32,937 nucleotides of DNA. Origin: Alkalihalobacillus alcalophilus ATCC 27647 = CGMCC 1.3604. Its GTDB lineage: Bacteria > Bacillota > Bacilli > Bacillales > Bacillaceae_D. Made by a program: the position numbers and the translations under genes. Every line of letters begins with the position of its first letter. Within the stretch, counting starts at the first letter, position 1. Positions 23,179 through 31,831 of the stretch are shown piece after piece. Where the stretch lies: NCBI RefSeq assembly GCF_000292245.2, contig NZ_ALPT02000047.1, positions 1 through 32,937 of the forward strand, in the 5' to 3' direction. The notes under the pieces were generated by a model that did not search any database, was not told where the DNA came from, and worked only from the letters and a program-made list of their open reading frames with translations.

Positions 23179-23826
23179 ATGAACTTATATTTGATCCGTC
23201 ACGGCCAATCAGAAGGGAATCGTTTAAAAAAAATTCAAGGTACGATGGATTTTCCTTTGTCTGAAGAGGGAAAAAAGCAGGTCGAATTGCTCGGTGAACG
23301 CTTTGCCTCCATCAAACTTGACCACCTTTATTCAAGTGACTTGACCCGTGCCAGTAGCACGGCCGATGCGATTGCGGCCCACAAGAAAATGACTGTGCAT
23401 AAATGGGATAAATTAAGAGAAGTTGAGCTCGGACCACTTCAAGGGAAGACACGAGTTCAAATTTATGAAGAATTTCCACAAGCAAATAAAAATTCACTAA
23501 TAACATCGGGAGTTGACGGAACTGAAACAGTTGAACAATTAGAAGCTAGATGTAACTATATTTTAGAGCAACTTCTTTTAGCTCATAGAGGGAAAAATAT
23601 AGCTCTCGTTTCACATGGTGGCTTTTTGAGTGTCCTTATGATGTATATTTTAACAGGTGAACAATGGATGAATTTCCACCGCCCATTCCGCTTCGGTAAC
23701 ACGAGTATTACCCACTTAGAGTGGCCACTCGATTCAGAAAAACCATATTTGCATTATATGAATGACTTGCAACATTTAAATGATCAAAATCAAGCAATGA
23801 CGGATAGAAAGATTGATATTTTATAA
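23179..23826 (+). CDS. Histidine phosphatase family protein (phosphoglycerate mutase-like)
   Basis: The 215-aa product has the branch signature LIRHGQSEGN (phosphorylated H8), SSDLTRASSTAD (R57), the acid/base region LREVELGPLQG and the second His in LVSHGGF (H146). These enzymes remove phosphate from small molecules or proteins through phosphohistidine; the substrate cannot be predicted. The ATG follows AAGGAGCG. It is the second gene of a two-gene unit with the SE1561-family gene and ends at a hairpin. Confidence 0.9.
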   Translation: MNLYLIRHGQSEGNRLKKIQGTMDFPLSEEGKKQVELLGERFASIKLDHLYSSDLTRASSTADAIAAHKKMTVHKWDKLREVELGPLQGKTRVQIYEEFPQANKNSLITSGVDGTETVEQLEARCNYILEQLLLAHRGKNIALVSHGGFLSVLMMYILTGEQWMNFHRPFRFGNTSITHLEWPLDSEKPYLHYMNDLQHLNDQNQAMTDRKIDIL

Positions 23827-23837
23827 TAATTAGAGTG

Positions 23838-23871
23838 AACGCAATGAGGCTTAGGTTTTGTTGCGTTTTTT
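23838..23871 (+). terminator. Intrinsic terminator after the histidine phosphatase gene
   Basis: AACGCAA pairs with TTGCGTT across a ~17-base loop and is followed by TTTTAG. No gene is seen between here and the fumarase. Confidence 0.7.
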
Positions 23872-24108
23872 AGTATGTGCTCCTTTAACTTTTGGATAGT
23901 CTTCCTACAACAAAATCCAATTTCTACATGAACGCGTTTCCATTTTTGTTCTTTAAGAAAAGTGTGACAAGCAGTATAATAGGAGAGTAATAGTCTGTTT
24001 AGTGTTTGTTTTATGGGGGAAGTGTTGTTGAGGTGATGTGTACGATGGACGACATTTCTAGTGCTTTTATGGTTTTGAATTTTCAAATGTAAAAGGGAGT
24101 TGGATGTT

Positions 24109-25653
24109 GTGGAGAAATTGCAAGATAGTATTTATCAGTTGATTGTAGAAACATCTACAAATTTACCAAATGACGTTAGAAGAGCGATTAAAGCAGCAAA
24201 AGAAAAAGAAAATGCTGGGACTCGTGCCGCCCTATCATTAGGTACGATTACAGAAAATATTGAAATGGCCGATGAAAATATTTCGCCAATTTGTCAGGAT
24301 ACAGGAATGCCAACATTTGAAGTGAAAGTTCCCGTTGGTGTGAATCAAATTAAAATGAAAAAAGCGATTCACGAGGCAATCGCAAGAGCAACAAAGGATG
24401 CAAAATTGCGTCCGAACTCTGTTGACTCGTTAACAGGGAAAAATACAGGTGACAACTTAGGCGAAGGGACACCTGTTATTCATTTTGAACAGTGGGAAAA
24501 AGATGTCATTGATGTACGCCTTATTTTAAAAGGGGGCGGCTGTGAGAATAAAAACATTCAATATAGCTTACCGACTGAATTAGAAGGTTTAGGGCGTGCG
24601 GGTCGTGACCTTGATGGGATTCGAAAGTGTATCATGCATTCTGTCTATCAAGCACAAGGTCAAGGCTGTAGCGCGGGCTTCATCGGTGTAGGTATCGGTG
24701 GAGACCGGACAACGAGCTATTCATTAGCAAAAGAGCAATTATTCCGTACCGTTGATGATGTCAATCCAAACCTAGAGCTACAAAAGCTTGAGGATTATGT
24801 ACTAGAAAATGCGAACAAACTTGGAATTGGAACGATGGGTTTCGGAGGAGAAGCGACTTTATTAGGCGTAAAAGTTGGAGCGATGAACCGTTTACCAGCT
24901 AGCTTCTTTGTATCTGTAGCGTACAACTGTTGGGCTTATCGCCGTCTTGGTGTCGTGTTAGATCAAGAAACGGGTGAAATTCAAGAATGGTTATATAAAG
25001 ATGGAGAAAAAGTTGACCTAAACACAACAAATGAAGAAGTAGCCGCTACAGCTGAAGTTCAAGATGAAGTGCGTGAAGTGGTCTTACAAGCTCCGGTTAC
25101 AGAGGAACAAATTCGCGAACTCAAAGTAGGGGACGTTGTCATTATTAATGGAATGATGCATACAGGTCGTGACGCGATTCATCATCATTTAATGGATCAT
25201 GATGCCCCGATTGACTTGAATGGTCAAATTATTTATCACTGTGGTCCGGTTATGGCGAAGGACGCCGATGATAATTGGACGGTCAAAGCGGCAGGGCCAA
25301 CGACAAGTATTCGTGAGGAACCTTATCAAGGCGACATCATGAAGAAATTTGGGATTCGTGCCGTCATCGGAAAAGGTGGAATGGGTCCAAAAACATTAAA
25401 AGCACTGGAAGAACATGGTGGTGTTTATTTAAATGCCATTGGTGGAGCAGCTCAGTACTATGCGGACTGTATTAAGGAAGTAAAAGGAGTTGATCTCATC
25501 GACTTTGGAATTCCAGAAGCAATGTGGCACCTAGAAGTAGAAGGGTTTGCAGCCATCGTGACCATGGATTCACACGGAAATAGTCTTCACGCTGATGTCG
25601 ATAAATCATCATTAGAAAAGCTGGCTCAATTTAAAGAGCCAGTGTTTAAATAA
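24109..25653 (+). CDS. Class I fumarate hydratase, [4Fe-4S]
   Basis: Interconverts fumarate and L-malate in the TCA cycle. The 514-aa protein has the alpha-type N-terminal domain and beta-type C-terminal domain fused, as in FumA. Probable cluster ligands are C62 (ICQDTGMPTF), C187 (GQGCSAGF) and C274 (YNCWAYRR). Other marks are KGGGCENKNIQYSLP, GIGGDRTTSYSLAKEQL and, in the beta part, MMHTGRDAIHHHL and GPTTSIREEPYQGD. The frame starts at TTG 24100, but this abuts AAAAGGGAG, so GTG 24109 is the better start. Being an oxygen-sensitive Fe-S enzyme, it may act besides a class II FumC elsewhere. Confidence 0.94.
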   Translation: MEKLQDSIYQLIVETSTNLPNDVRRAIKAAKEKENAGTRAALSLGTITENIEMADENISPICQDTGMPTFEVKVPVGVNQIKMKKAIHEAIARATKDAKLRPNSVDSLTGKNTGDNLGEGTPVIHFEQWEKDVIDVRLILKGGGCENKNIQYSLPTELEGLGRAGRDLDGIRKCIMHSVYQAQGQGCSAGFIGVGIGGDRTTSYSLAKEQLFRTVDDVNPNLELQKLEDYVLENANKLGIGTMGFGGEATLLGVKVGAMNRLPASFFVSVAYNCWAYRRLGVVLDQETGEIQEWLYKDGEKVDLNTTNEEVAATAEVQDEVREVVLQAPVTEEQIRELKVGDVVIINGMMHTGRDAIHHHLMDHDAPIDLNGQIIYHCGPVMAKDADDNWTVKAAGPTTSIREEPYQGDIMKKFGIRAVIGKGGMGPKTLKALEEHGGVYLNAIGGAAQYYADCIKEVKGVDLIDFGIPEAMWHLEVEGFAAIVTMDSHGNSLHADVDKSSLEKLAQFKEPVFK

Positions 25654-25666
25654 GAGGTTAAGTCGG

Positions 25667-25705
25667 CTCGTCTATAAGTGAATCTCCTTATAGACGAGTT
25701 TTTTT
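25667..25705 (+). terminator. Intrinsic terminator after the fumarase gene
   Basis: CTCGTCTATAAG pairs perfectly with CTTATAGACGAG and is followed by seven T residues. Confidence 0.92.
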
Positions 25706-25819
25706 GTGATCTTAACATGTAAAAAGAATAGAGTATTTACTGTATAATAAACATTCACATAAAAAAATAGTTTGAGAACTGTATTATCATAATATCTAAA
25801 AAGAATAGGAGATCAGAAA

Positions 25820-26806
25820 ATGGTTAGATTTGGAGTTGTGGGAACGAATTGGATTACAGAGAGCTTGCTTGAGGCTGCAAAAGGTGTAACAGGCTTTGAA
25901 TTAACAGCTGTTTATTCACGTGATAGTAAGAGAGCAGAAGAATTTGCAAGTAAATACGGCGTTACAAAAACGTTTACAAGTTTGGAGCAAATGGCGAGTA
26001 GTGAAGAAATTGATGCTGTGTATATCGCGACACCTAATTCTTATCATGCAGAACAAGCGATTTTATTTTTGCAAAATGGCAAGCATGTCTTATGTGAGAA
26101 ACCGCTGGCAGCCAATGCAATGGAAGTAAAGACAATGATTCAAGTGGCAAAAGATCACAATGTCTTATTAATGGAAGCGATGAAATCAACTTTACTTCCC
26201 AACTTTAAAGTCATCCAGGAGAACCTAGATAAAATAGGTTCTATCCGTAAGTACTTTTCAAGCTACTGTCAATATTCTTCACGATATGATAAATATAAAG
26301 AAGGAATTATTCTGAATGCTTTTAACCCTAAGTATGCGAACGGCTCATTAATGGATCTAGGTATTTATTGCCTATACCCACTTATCGTCTTATTTGGCGA
26401 ACCGAATGATGTGAAGGCAACCGGTAATCTTCTTGATTCAGGGGTAGATGGCGAGGGAAATATTATCTTAAAGTATGACGATAAAAATGCATCAATCATG
26501 CATTCTAAAATAACCAATTCTTATTTACCAACTGAAATCCAAGGTGAAAAGGGTAGTATAATTATTGATAAGATACATACACCCGAAAAAGTAGAGATTC
26601 ACTACAAGGATGGCACGATAGAATCATTAACAGTAGAACAATCACACCCATCTATGTATTATGAAGTTCAAGAGTTTGTTGATATCATTCAGCAAGGCAG
26701 AACAGAATCAACGACAAATTCATACAAACACTCATACACTACGATGCAAATAATGGATAAGGTACGAGAGGAAATAGGGCTTGTTTTTCCAAGTGATCAT
26801 AAATAA
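25820..26806 (+). CDS. Gfo/Idh/MocA family oxidoreductase
   Basis: NAD(P)-dependent dehydrogenase of sugars or related polyols, 328 aa. The N-terminal Rossmann fold begins VRFGVVGTNWI; the usual GxGxxG is shortened to GTNWIT, as in several Bacillus members. Typical sequences follow: VYIATPNSYHAEQAI and the family motif LCEKPLAAN with E93-K94-P95. The C-terminal alpha/beta substrate domain holds SLMDLGIYCLYPLIVLFG. The ATG has AGGAGAT upstream. It is monocistronic between two terminators. The substrate is unknown. Confidence 0.9.
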   Translation: MVRFGVVGTNWITESLLEAAKGVTGFELTAVYSRDSKRAEEFASKYGVTKTFTSLEQMASSEEIDAVYIATPNSYHAEQAILFLQNGKHVLCEKPLAANAMEVKTMIQVAKDHNVLLMEAMKSTLLPNFKVIQENLDKIGSIRKYFSSYCQYSSRYDKYKEGIILNAFNPKYANGSLMDLGIYCLYPLIVLFGEPNDVKATGNLLDSGVDGEGNIILKYDDKNASIMHSKITNSYLPTEIQGEKGSIIIDKIHTPEKVEIHYKDGTIESLTVEQSHPSMYYEVQEFVDIIQQGRTESTTNSYKHSYTTMQIMDKVREEIGLVFPSDHK

Positions 26807-26860
26807 CTACTTGCTGCATTAGATGCTTCATTAATCTTGATTAAAATAAATAAAAGCTAC

Positions 26861-26901
26861 GGCTCTTTTATAAGGACATCCCCTTATAGAAGAGTCTTTT
26901 T
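26861..26901 (+). terminator. Intrinsic terminator after the oxidoreductase gene
   Basis: GGCTCTTTTATAAGG pairs with CCTTATAGAAGAGTC, followed by TTTTT. Its stem shares the CTTATAGA.GAGT core with the fumarase terminator. From here to 27055 I see nothing but AT-rich DNA. Confidence 0.85.
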
Positions 26902-27189
26902 GGTATGTAAGTAGATTTGATTAGTGTGGCGGAATTTTTAGAGATTAAAATCGAAAAATAAATGCACTGAATTAATATTTTAATTTTTGGTTATATAATG
27001 TAAAATAAAAATATAAAAGTTTAGAAAATTTCGTTTATAATTTATCATTTCCCGACAGAAGACTCCCTCTTCCATCGTGTGAAGGGAGAAGCCCAACGAT
27101 AAGGGGGAGATGAATGGCGGTTGGCGGTAGCCAAAGAGATTCTTGTTAGGGTATAATAAGAACATACATTCCTATTTGATGTGAAAACA

Positions 27190-28323
27190 ATGCTCATCAA
27201 CAAAGCGTACAAATTTCGTCTCTACCCAACCAAAGAACAGGAAACCTTCATTGCTAAAACCATCGGATGTAGCCGTTTCGTATTCAATCGCTTTTTAGGG
27301 CAATGGAACGATACCTACCAAGAAACAGGCAAAGGATTAACGTATTCTGCTTGTTCGGCCCAATTAACCCAACTAAAAAAGGAATTCGTATGGCTAAAAG
27401 AAGTGGACAGCATTGCCCTTCAATCCTCCCTGAAAAATCTTGCCGATTCCTTTACTCGATTCTTCAAGAAACAAAATAAAGCGCCACGCTTCAAATCAAA
27501 AAAGAATCAGGTACAATCCTACACCACGAAAGAAACAAATAGCAACATTGCCATAGTAGACAACAAAATTAAATTGCCGAAACTGGGTCTTGTTCGCTTG
27601 GCCAAAAGTCGTGAGGTTGAAGGACGTATTTTGAGCGCTACAGTCAGACGAAATCCAAGCGGAAAGTTCTTTGTATCCATTCTAGTTGAAACAGACGTAC
27701 AGCCCTTGAAGAAAACGGATTCATCTATTGGTATAGATTTAGGCATCACGGACTTTGCGGTTTTTTCGGATGGTCACAAGGTGGACAATCATACGTTCAC
27801 AGCCAAAATGGAAAAGAAATTAAGACGTGAACAGCGAAAACTTTCAAGACGTGCGTTACAGGCCAAAAATAAGGGTATTCATCTATTTGATGCCCAAAAC
27901 TATCAGAAGCAAAAACGCAAAGTGGCTAGATTGCACGAAAGAGTCAGGAATCAACGTGACGATTTCCTTCACAAACTAAGTACAGACATCATCAAAAACC
28001 ACGATGTGATCTGTATCGAAGATTTGAACACCAAAGGAATGTTACGCAATCATAAATTAGCCAAATCGATCTCGGATGTATCCTGGTCTGCCTTTGTATC
28101 AAAATTAGAATACAAAGCGAAATGGTACGGGAAAACCATTGTGAAAATAAGCAGGTGGTATCCATCTAGTCAAATCTGTTCCGAATGTGGACATCAAGAG
28201 GGCAAGAAATCTCTTGAAATAAGGGATTGGACGTGTCCTATTTGTCATAAACATCACGATAGAGATATCAATGCCAGCCGAAATATTCTAGCCGAAGGGG
28301 TAAGAACCCTCGACTTGGCTTAA
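27190..28323 (+). CDS. tnpB: TnpB, RNA-guided RuvC-like nuclease (IS605 OrfB)
   Basis: The 377-aa protein begins LINKAYKFRLYPTKEQETF, the usual TnpB start, so I take ATG 27190 rather than GTG 27181. The central helical part leads to the split RuvC site: D183 (GIDLGIT), E277 (CIEDLN) and D359 (DRDINASRN). A four-Cys zinc finger (CSECG..CPIC) sits between the last two. All catalytic residues are present and there is no frameshift, so the nuclease is probably active. TnpB cuts DNA next to a short element-end-specific motif, guided by an RNA from the right end, and helps the element persist. Ancestor-like relative of Cas12. Confidence 0.95.
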   Translation: MLINKAYKFRLYPTKEQETFIAKTIGCSRFVFNRFLGQWNDTYQETGKGLTYSACSAQLTQLKKEFVWLKEVDSIALQSSLKNLADSFTRFFKKQNKAPRFKSKKNQVQSYTTKETNSNIAIVDNKIKLPKLGLVRLAKSREVEGRILSATVRRNPSGKFFVSILVETDVQPLKKTDSSIGIDLGITDFAVFSDGHKVDNHTFTAKMEKKLRREQRKLSRRALQAKNKGIHLFDAQNYQKQKRKVARLHERVRNQRDDFLHKLSTDIIKNHDVICIEDLNTKGMLRNHKLAKSISDVSWSAFVSKLEYKAKWYGKTIVKISRWYPSSQICSECGHQEGKKSLEIRDWTCPICHKHHDRDINASRNILAEGVRTLDLA

Positions 28324-28463
28324 ACAACATACAGAACCGTAGGAATCGACGGGGATAGCTTGGTCCATAAGAGAAACCTCTGTTGGCAAAGAAATGCGCT
28401 GGCAAGTACGCTCTGTTCCCAAGAATCTCCCACTTCAAGCGTTAGCTAAGTGGCGAGTTGTTC
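28324..28463 (+). ncRNA. Probable omega-RNA (reRNA) scaffold at the IS right end
   Basis: The stretch after the tnpB stop is conserved-looking and structured (CCGTAGGAATCGACGGGGAT, then AAGAATCTCCCACTTC..AAGTGG) and runs to the element end, where the guide would begin. In this family the RNA often also overlaps the tnpB 3' end; the 5' boundary is therefore uncertain. The guide would be the flank beginning near 28464. Confidence 0.65.
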
Positions 28464-28600
28464 AAAAATGAGAATTTAAAAACGAAATTATAGTATGAAA
28501 AAAAGTGAATGGGACCTCTTCGTTTTATGGCGGAACAAAGCACAAATCTCTAATTTAAGTTTAGTAAACAGTAAGAGTTATTTGAAAGGAGAGGTTATCA

Positions 28601-29311
28601 GTGGATAAAAAAAGTTTAGTTATAGTGGGTGCTCATTGTGGGGATGGAGAAATTCAAGCGGGGGCGATTGCTCACAAGTATGCGAAAAATGGATGGAACG
28701 TTACTTTTTTACATTTAACTGCCGGTGAGAAAGGAAACCCGCCACATCTCTCAGTGGAAGAGTATCGAAAACAGAAAATCGAAGAAGCCGAAAAAGTGGC
28801 TGGAATTTTAGGAGGGAAAAGCATCACATTGGAATATAAAGATGCGGAATTAACCTTTAATGATGACATTATCACCGATGTAGCAACACTTATGCGTCAA
28901 TTAAGACCAGATGTTGTGATCACACATTGGGAAAATAGCATTCATCCTGATCATAGCCTCTGCCAAAGAATTGTCGAAGCTGCTCAGTTAAAAGCAGGCC
29001 TTCAAGGGTTTGATTTAGACGGCTTAAACCCACATTATTATCCGTATTACCATAGTGAAAATTGGGAGGACATGGAGGGATATGAACCAGACATCTTTGT
29101 TGATGTAACAGAAGAATTTGAGACTTATTTAGAAGCCTTGTCTAATTATTGGTTTATTATGAATTCAGCTTCTTTCCGATATTTTGATTATTATAAAGCC
29201 CTTGGTACGGTTAGAGGATGCTTGAACCGAACCGAGTATGCTCAAACATTAAAAACTCCAACAGGTAGAAATGTTAGAAAAGGTAAATTTATTCCAGGGT
29301 TTGAACTTTAA
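28601..29311 (+). CDS. PIG-L (LmbE) family deacetylase
   Basis: Zinc-dependent N-deacetylase fold, 236 aa. The N-terminal motif is AHCGDGEIQAG instead of the usual AHPDDE; the zinc-binding His and Asp positions remain. The second metal motif is HPDH (HWENSIHPDHSLCQ). FLHLTAGEKGNPPHLSVEEY is typical of an uncharacterised Bacillus/Paenibacillus branch, as I recall. The GTG start follows GAAAGGAGAGG. It heads a same-strand group with a NamZ-type muramidase, which suggests an amino-sugar or muropeptide substrate; this is inference from neighbours. Confidence 0.88.
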   Translation: MDKKSLVIVGAHCGDGEIQAGAIAHKYAKNGWNVTFLHLTAGEKGNPPHLSVEEYRKQKIEEAEKVAGILGGKSITLEYKDAELTFNDDIITDVATLMRQLRPDVVITHWENSIHPDHSLCQRIVEAAQLKAGLQGFDLDGLNPHYYPYYHSENWEDMEGYEPDIFVDVTEEFETYLEALSNYWFIMNSASFRYFDYYKALGTVRGCLNRTEYAQTLKTPTGRNVRKGKFIPGFEL

Positions 29312-29405
29312 ATTTTTTAAGGTGAGAGGAATTAGAGTTGTCCTTGGGAAAGTTGATTTTGATGAATTTCTTTCCGAGGGTGTGTTTTGAAAGGGAGGAA
29401 TAGGT

Positions 29406-30554
29406 ATGAAGCTTGGGTTAGATGTTTTTATAGAAAAAGATTATAACAATTTTAAAGGGAAGCGGCTTGGCCTAGTCACGAATATGACAGGAGTAAATGA
29501 AAAGTTGCAGCCGGCGATTGATCTTTTTTATGACCATTCAGAGATTGACCTTGTCGCCCTTTATGGGCCAGAGCATGGGATAAGAGGGGATGCAAAAGAA
29601 GGAGAAATCGTCAACTCTTTTACCGACCCTTATACTAATTTACCAGTGTATAGCTTATATGGGCAAACGAAAAAACCAACAAAAGAAATGTTAGAACATG
29701 TTGATGTGATTGTTTTTGATTTACAAGACATCGGGTCAAGATACTATACCTTTATTTATACGATGGCTTATATGATGGAAGCTTGTGCGGAGAATAACAT
29801 CGATTTTGTTGTACTTGATCGCCCAAATCCAATTTCAGGTTATCAAATGGAAGGAAATTTGGTCGAAGAGAGTATTCGTTCATTTGTTGGGATGCTACCG
29901 ATTCCGAATCGACATGGGTTGACAGTTGGAGAACTGGCTTTATTGTTTAAGCATGAATTTGGTTATGACTGTGACTTAACGGTTATTCCGATGTTAGGTT
30001 GGAAGCGCCATATGTATTTTGAAGATACTGGTTTAATTTGGGTACCACCTTCCCCTAATACAACTTCAATCGATATGGCTTTGCTTTATCCAGGGACTTG
30101 TTTTATAGAAGGGACAAATTTGTCAGAAGGAAGAGGAACAACTAAACCTTTTGAATATATCGGAGCTCCATTTATTGATGGCAACTTATTAGCGAAAAGG
30201 TTTAATGAGAAGCAAATAACAGGGGTTTTGGCTAGGCCAACCTCTTTTATCCCAACGTATTCTAAGCATAAGGATACGATTTGTGGAGGAATTCAGCTGC
30301 ACGTCATAGAGCGAGCAAAAATAAAGCCGGTTGAAATGGGCTTACAGTTAATTGAAACCATTTATGAGTTATATCCAAATGATTTTTCTTTTATTGAAAA
30401 TAAAAATGGCAAGTATTTTTTTGATTTATTAGCAGGGACTAAAACGTTAAGACATTTAATAATAAAAGGCGGTTTAGAGGGATTTTTAGAACGTAATCAA
30501 ATAGAAGTAGAGAGCTTTAAGAAACAAGCAGAACCGTATCTTTTATATGTTTAA
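29406..30554 (+). CDS. namZ: DUF1343 exo-beta-N-acetylmuramidase (NamZ/YbbC type)
   Basis: NamZ releases N-acetylmuramic acid from the non-reducing end of peptidoglycan fragments. The 382-aa protein covers the whole DUF1343: LGLVTNMTGVN, LYGPEHGIRGDA, YSLYGQTKKPT, VFDLQDIGSRYYTF, VLDRPNPISG, GLTVGELA, WVPPSPNTTSIDMALLYPGT and EGTNLSEGRGTTKPFEYIGAP. There is no signal peptide, so it acts inside the cell, or the export route is not visible. In B. subtilis the homologue is clustered with nagZ, amiE and murQ; none of those is here. ATG with AAAGGGAGG. Confidence 0.93.
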   Translation: MKLGLDVFIEKDYNNFKGKRLGLVTNMTGVNEKLQPAIDLFYDHSEIDLVALYGPEHGIRGDAKEGEIVNSFTDPYTNLPVYSLYGQTKKPTKEMLEHVDVIVFDLQDIGSRYYTFIYTMAYMMEACAENNIDFVVLDRPNPISGYQMEGNLVEESIRSFVGMLPIPNRHGLTVGELALLFKHEFGYDCDLTVIPMLGWKRHMYFEDTGLIWVPPSPNTTSIDMALLYPGTCFIEGTNLSEGRGTTKPFEYIGAPFIDGNLLAKRFNEKQITGVLARPTSFIPTYSKHKDTICGGIQLHVIERAKIKPVEMGLQLIETIYELYPNDFSFIENKNGKYFFDLLAGTKTLRHLIIKGGLEGFLERNQIEVESFKKQAEPYLLYV

Positions 30555-30597
30555 AAAAGGATGATGGATGTTTTATTAAATAAAGGAAGTGAAGAGC

Positions 30598-31545
30598 ATG
30601 ATTTCATTTAGATATTATCAATCAGGTGATGAAAGAAAAATTGTGGAGCTATGGAATGAAACGTTGGGAGCCGATCCTATTACGATAAAGAGGTTTCGGA
30701 ATTTAGTGTTATTAGATGCTAATTTTGATCCGGTTGGCCTAAGGGTGGCTTTTGAACAAGACCGTCTTGTTGGAGTTGTTTATGCAGTTAGAAGATTGTT
30801 ACCAATGCTTGGAACCAATTTAGAACAAGACAATGGCTGGATTCCTTTCTTTTTTGTTGATAAGAAAGCTCAAAATAATGGAGTTGCCACACAACTGATG
30901 AAAGAAGCCGAAAAGTTTTTAAAAAATGAAGGAAGAAAGACGGTCTTTTTTGCTTCATACGCTCCTAATTATATTTTGCCAGGGATTGATGAGGAAGCTT
31001 ACCCAGGTGCTTATCAATTTTTACAAAAGCAAGGTTTCCAAAAGCTCTATTCCCCAGTGGCGATGGATCGAAGCTTAGTCGGTTTTAAACAAACTGAGGA
31101 AATGAAGGAGCTAAAAAGGTTAAGAGAAGAAGAAGGCTATACATTCGCCCAAGCAGAGGATAAGGATTTATATGAAGTGATTCAATTCGCCAATCAAAAG
31201 TTTAATCCTGATTGGGGACGGGCGATTCGAGAAGGCGTCTTACAAGGATTACCGTTGGAACGCATTTTAGTGGCACGATATGAGCAGGAAGTTGTCGGTT
31301 TTTGTATTTATGGTGGATATGAAGGCATACCAGAACGGTTTGGTCCATTCGGTGTTGATGAAGGTCAACAAGGGAAAGGGCTCGGGAAACTTCTCTTGCA
31401 TGAATGTTTAACGATGATGAGGGCAGAAGGACTTCATAGTGCTTGGTTTTTGTGGACAGGTGAAAAGAGTGCAGCCGGTTATTTATATAAAAAAACGGGA
31501 TTTGAAATCACGCGAAGGTTTCATGTTATGAAAAAAGAGCTCTAA
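30598..31545 (+). CDS. Double-domain GNAT acetyltransferase
   Basis: The 315-aa protein holds two GNAT folds. The first (about 1-150) has the acetyl-CoA loop as KKAQNNGVATQLMKEAEKFL; the second (about 165-315) has EGQQGKGLGKLLLHECLTMM, the better-kept R/QxxGxG/A motif. ATG 30598 follows AAAGGAAG by a normal distance; the frame upstream to GTG 30589 overlaps that site. Acceptor unknown. Position after namZ suggests an amino-sugar or antibiotic-like acceptor, but this is weak evidence. Confidence 0.87.
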   Translation: MISFRYYQSGDERKIVELWNETLGADPITIKRFRNLVLLDANFDPVGLRVAFEQDRLVGVVYAVRRLLPMLGTNLEQDNGWIPFFFVDKKAQNNGVATQLMKEAEKFLKNEGRKTVFFASYAPNYILPGIDEEAYPGAYQFLQKQGFQKLYSPVAMDRSLVGFKQTEEMKELKRLREEEGYTFAQAEDKDLYEVIQFANQKFNPDWGRAIREGVLQGLPLERILVARYEQEVVGFCIYGGYEGIPERFGPFGVDEGQQGKGLGKLLLHECLTMMRAEGLHSAWFLWTGEKSAAGYLYKKTGFEITRRFHVMKKEL

Positions 31546-31564
31546 CCAATTTAGTGAATAGAAG

Positions 31565-31771
31565 ATGGGCAACTTCTGTTGGAAAATTAACTGGGTAGAT
31601 GGTCAAAAGTGGATGAACATCAAAGTCGGTGGTGTACCCGTTGAAGCGATGGAGCTTTTTCCAGAAGGTGGCCATATTATTGATATTCCACATAATTTAT
31701 CAGAAGAAAAAAGATTATTGGCTTTTGCTTCGATTGTTGCGATTCATTCCTTTTACGGACTTAATGAATAA
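31565..31771 (+). CDS. Hypothetical protein, 68 aa
   Basis: The compact protein reads NFCWKINWVDGQKWMNIKVG, then GVPVEAMELFPEGGHIIDI and a helix to the end (EEKRLLAFASIVAIHSFYGL). It looks like a small alpha/beta fold with an SH3-like start. There is no strong ribosome site, and the start could be a later ATG, but the composition is that of a real protein. It lies 20 nt after the GNAT gene in the same direction. Not recognised. Confidence 0.6.
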   Translation: MGNFCWKINWVDGQKWMNIKVGGVPVEAMELFPEGGHIIDIPHNLSEEKRLLAFASIVAIHSFYGLNE

Positions 31772-31831
31772 CATACATATTGATGTGATTGTCGTGAAAC
31801 ACTAACAAAAAAAGAGGGAGAATGATGAGTA

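Larger units (their letters stand above)
27055..28463 (+). mobile_element. IS200/IS605-type element with tnpB only
   Basis: A single tnpB gene is flanked by subterminal hairpins typical of this family: left end CTCCCTCTTC/GAAGGGAG at 27063-27088, right end CCACTT..AAGTGG at 28430-28453. No tnpA lies in or near the element, so movement would need a transposase in trans. Exact ends are estimates. It lies between the oxidoreductase terminator and the PIG-L gene, in non-coding DNA. Confidence 0.8.

Noticed and set aside
29329..29388. Short GTG ORF between the PIG-L and namZ genes
   Set aside because: About 22 codons, no separate evidence; more likely leader sequence.
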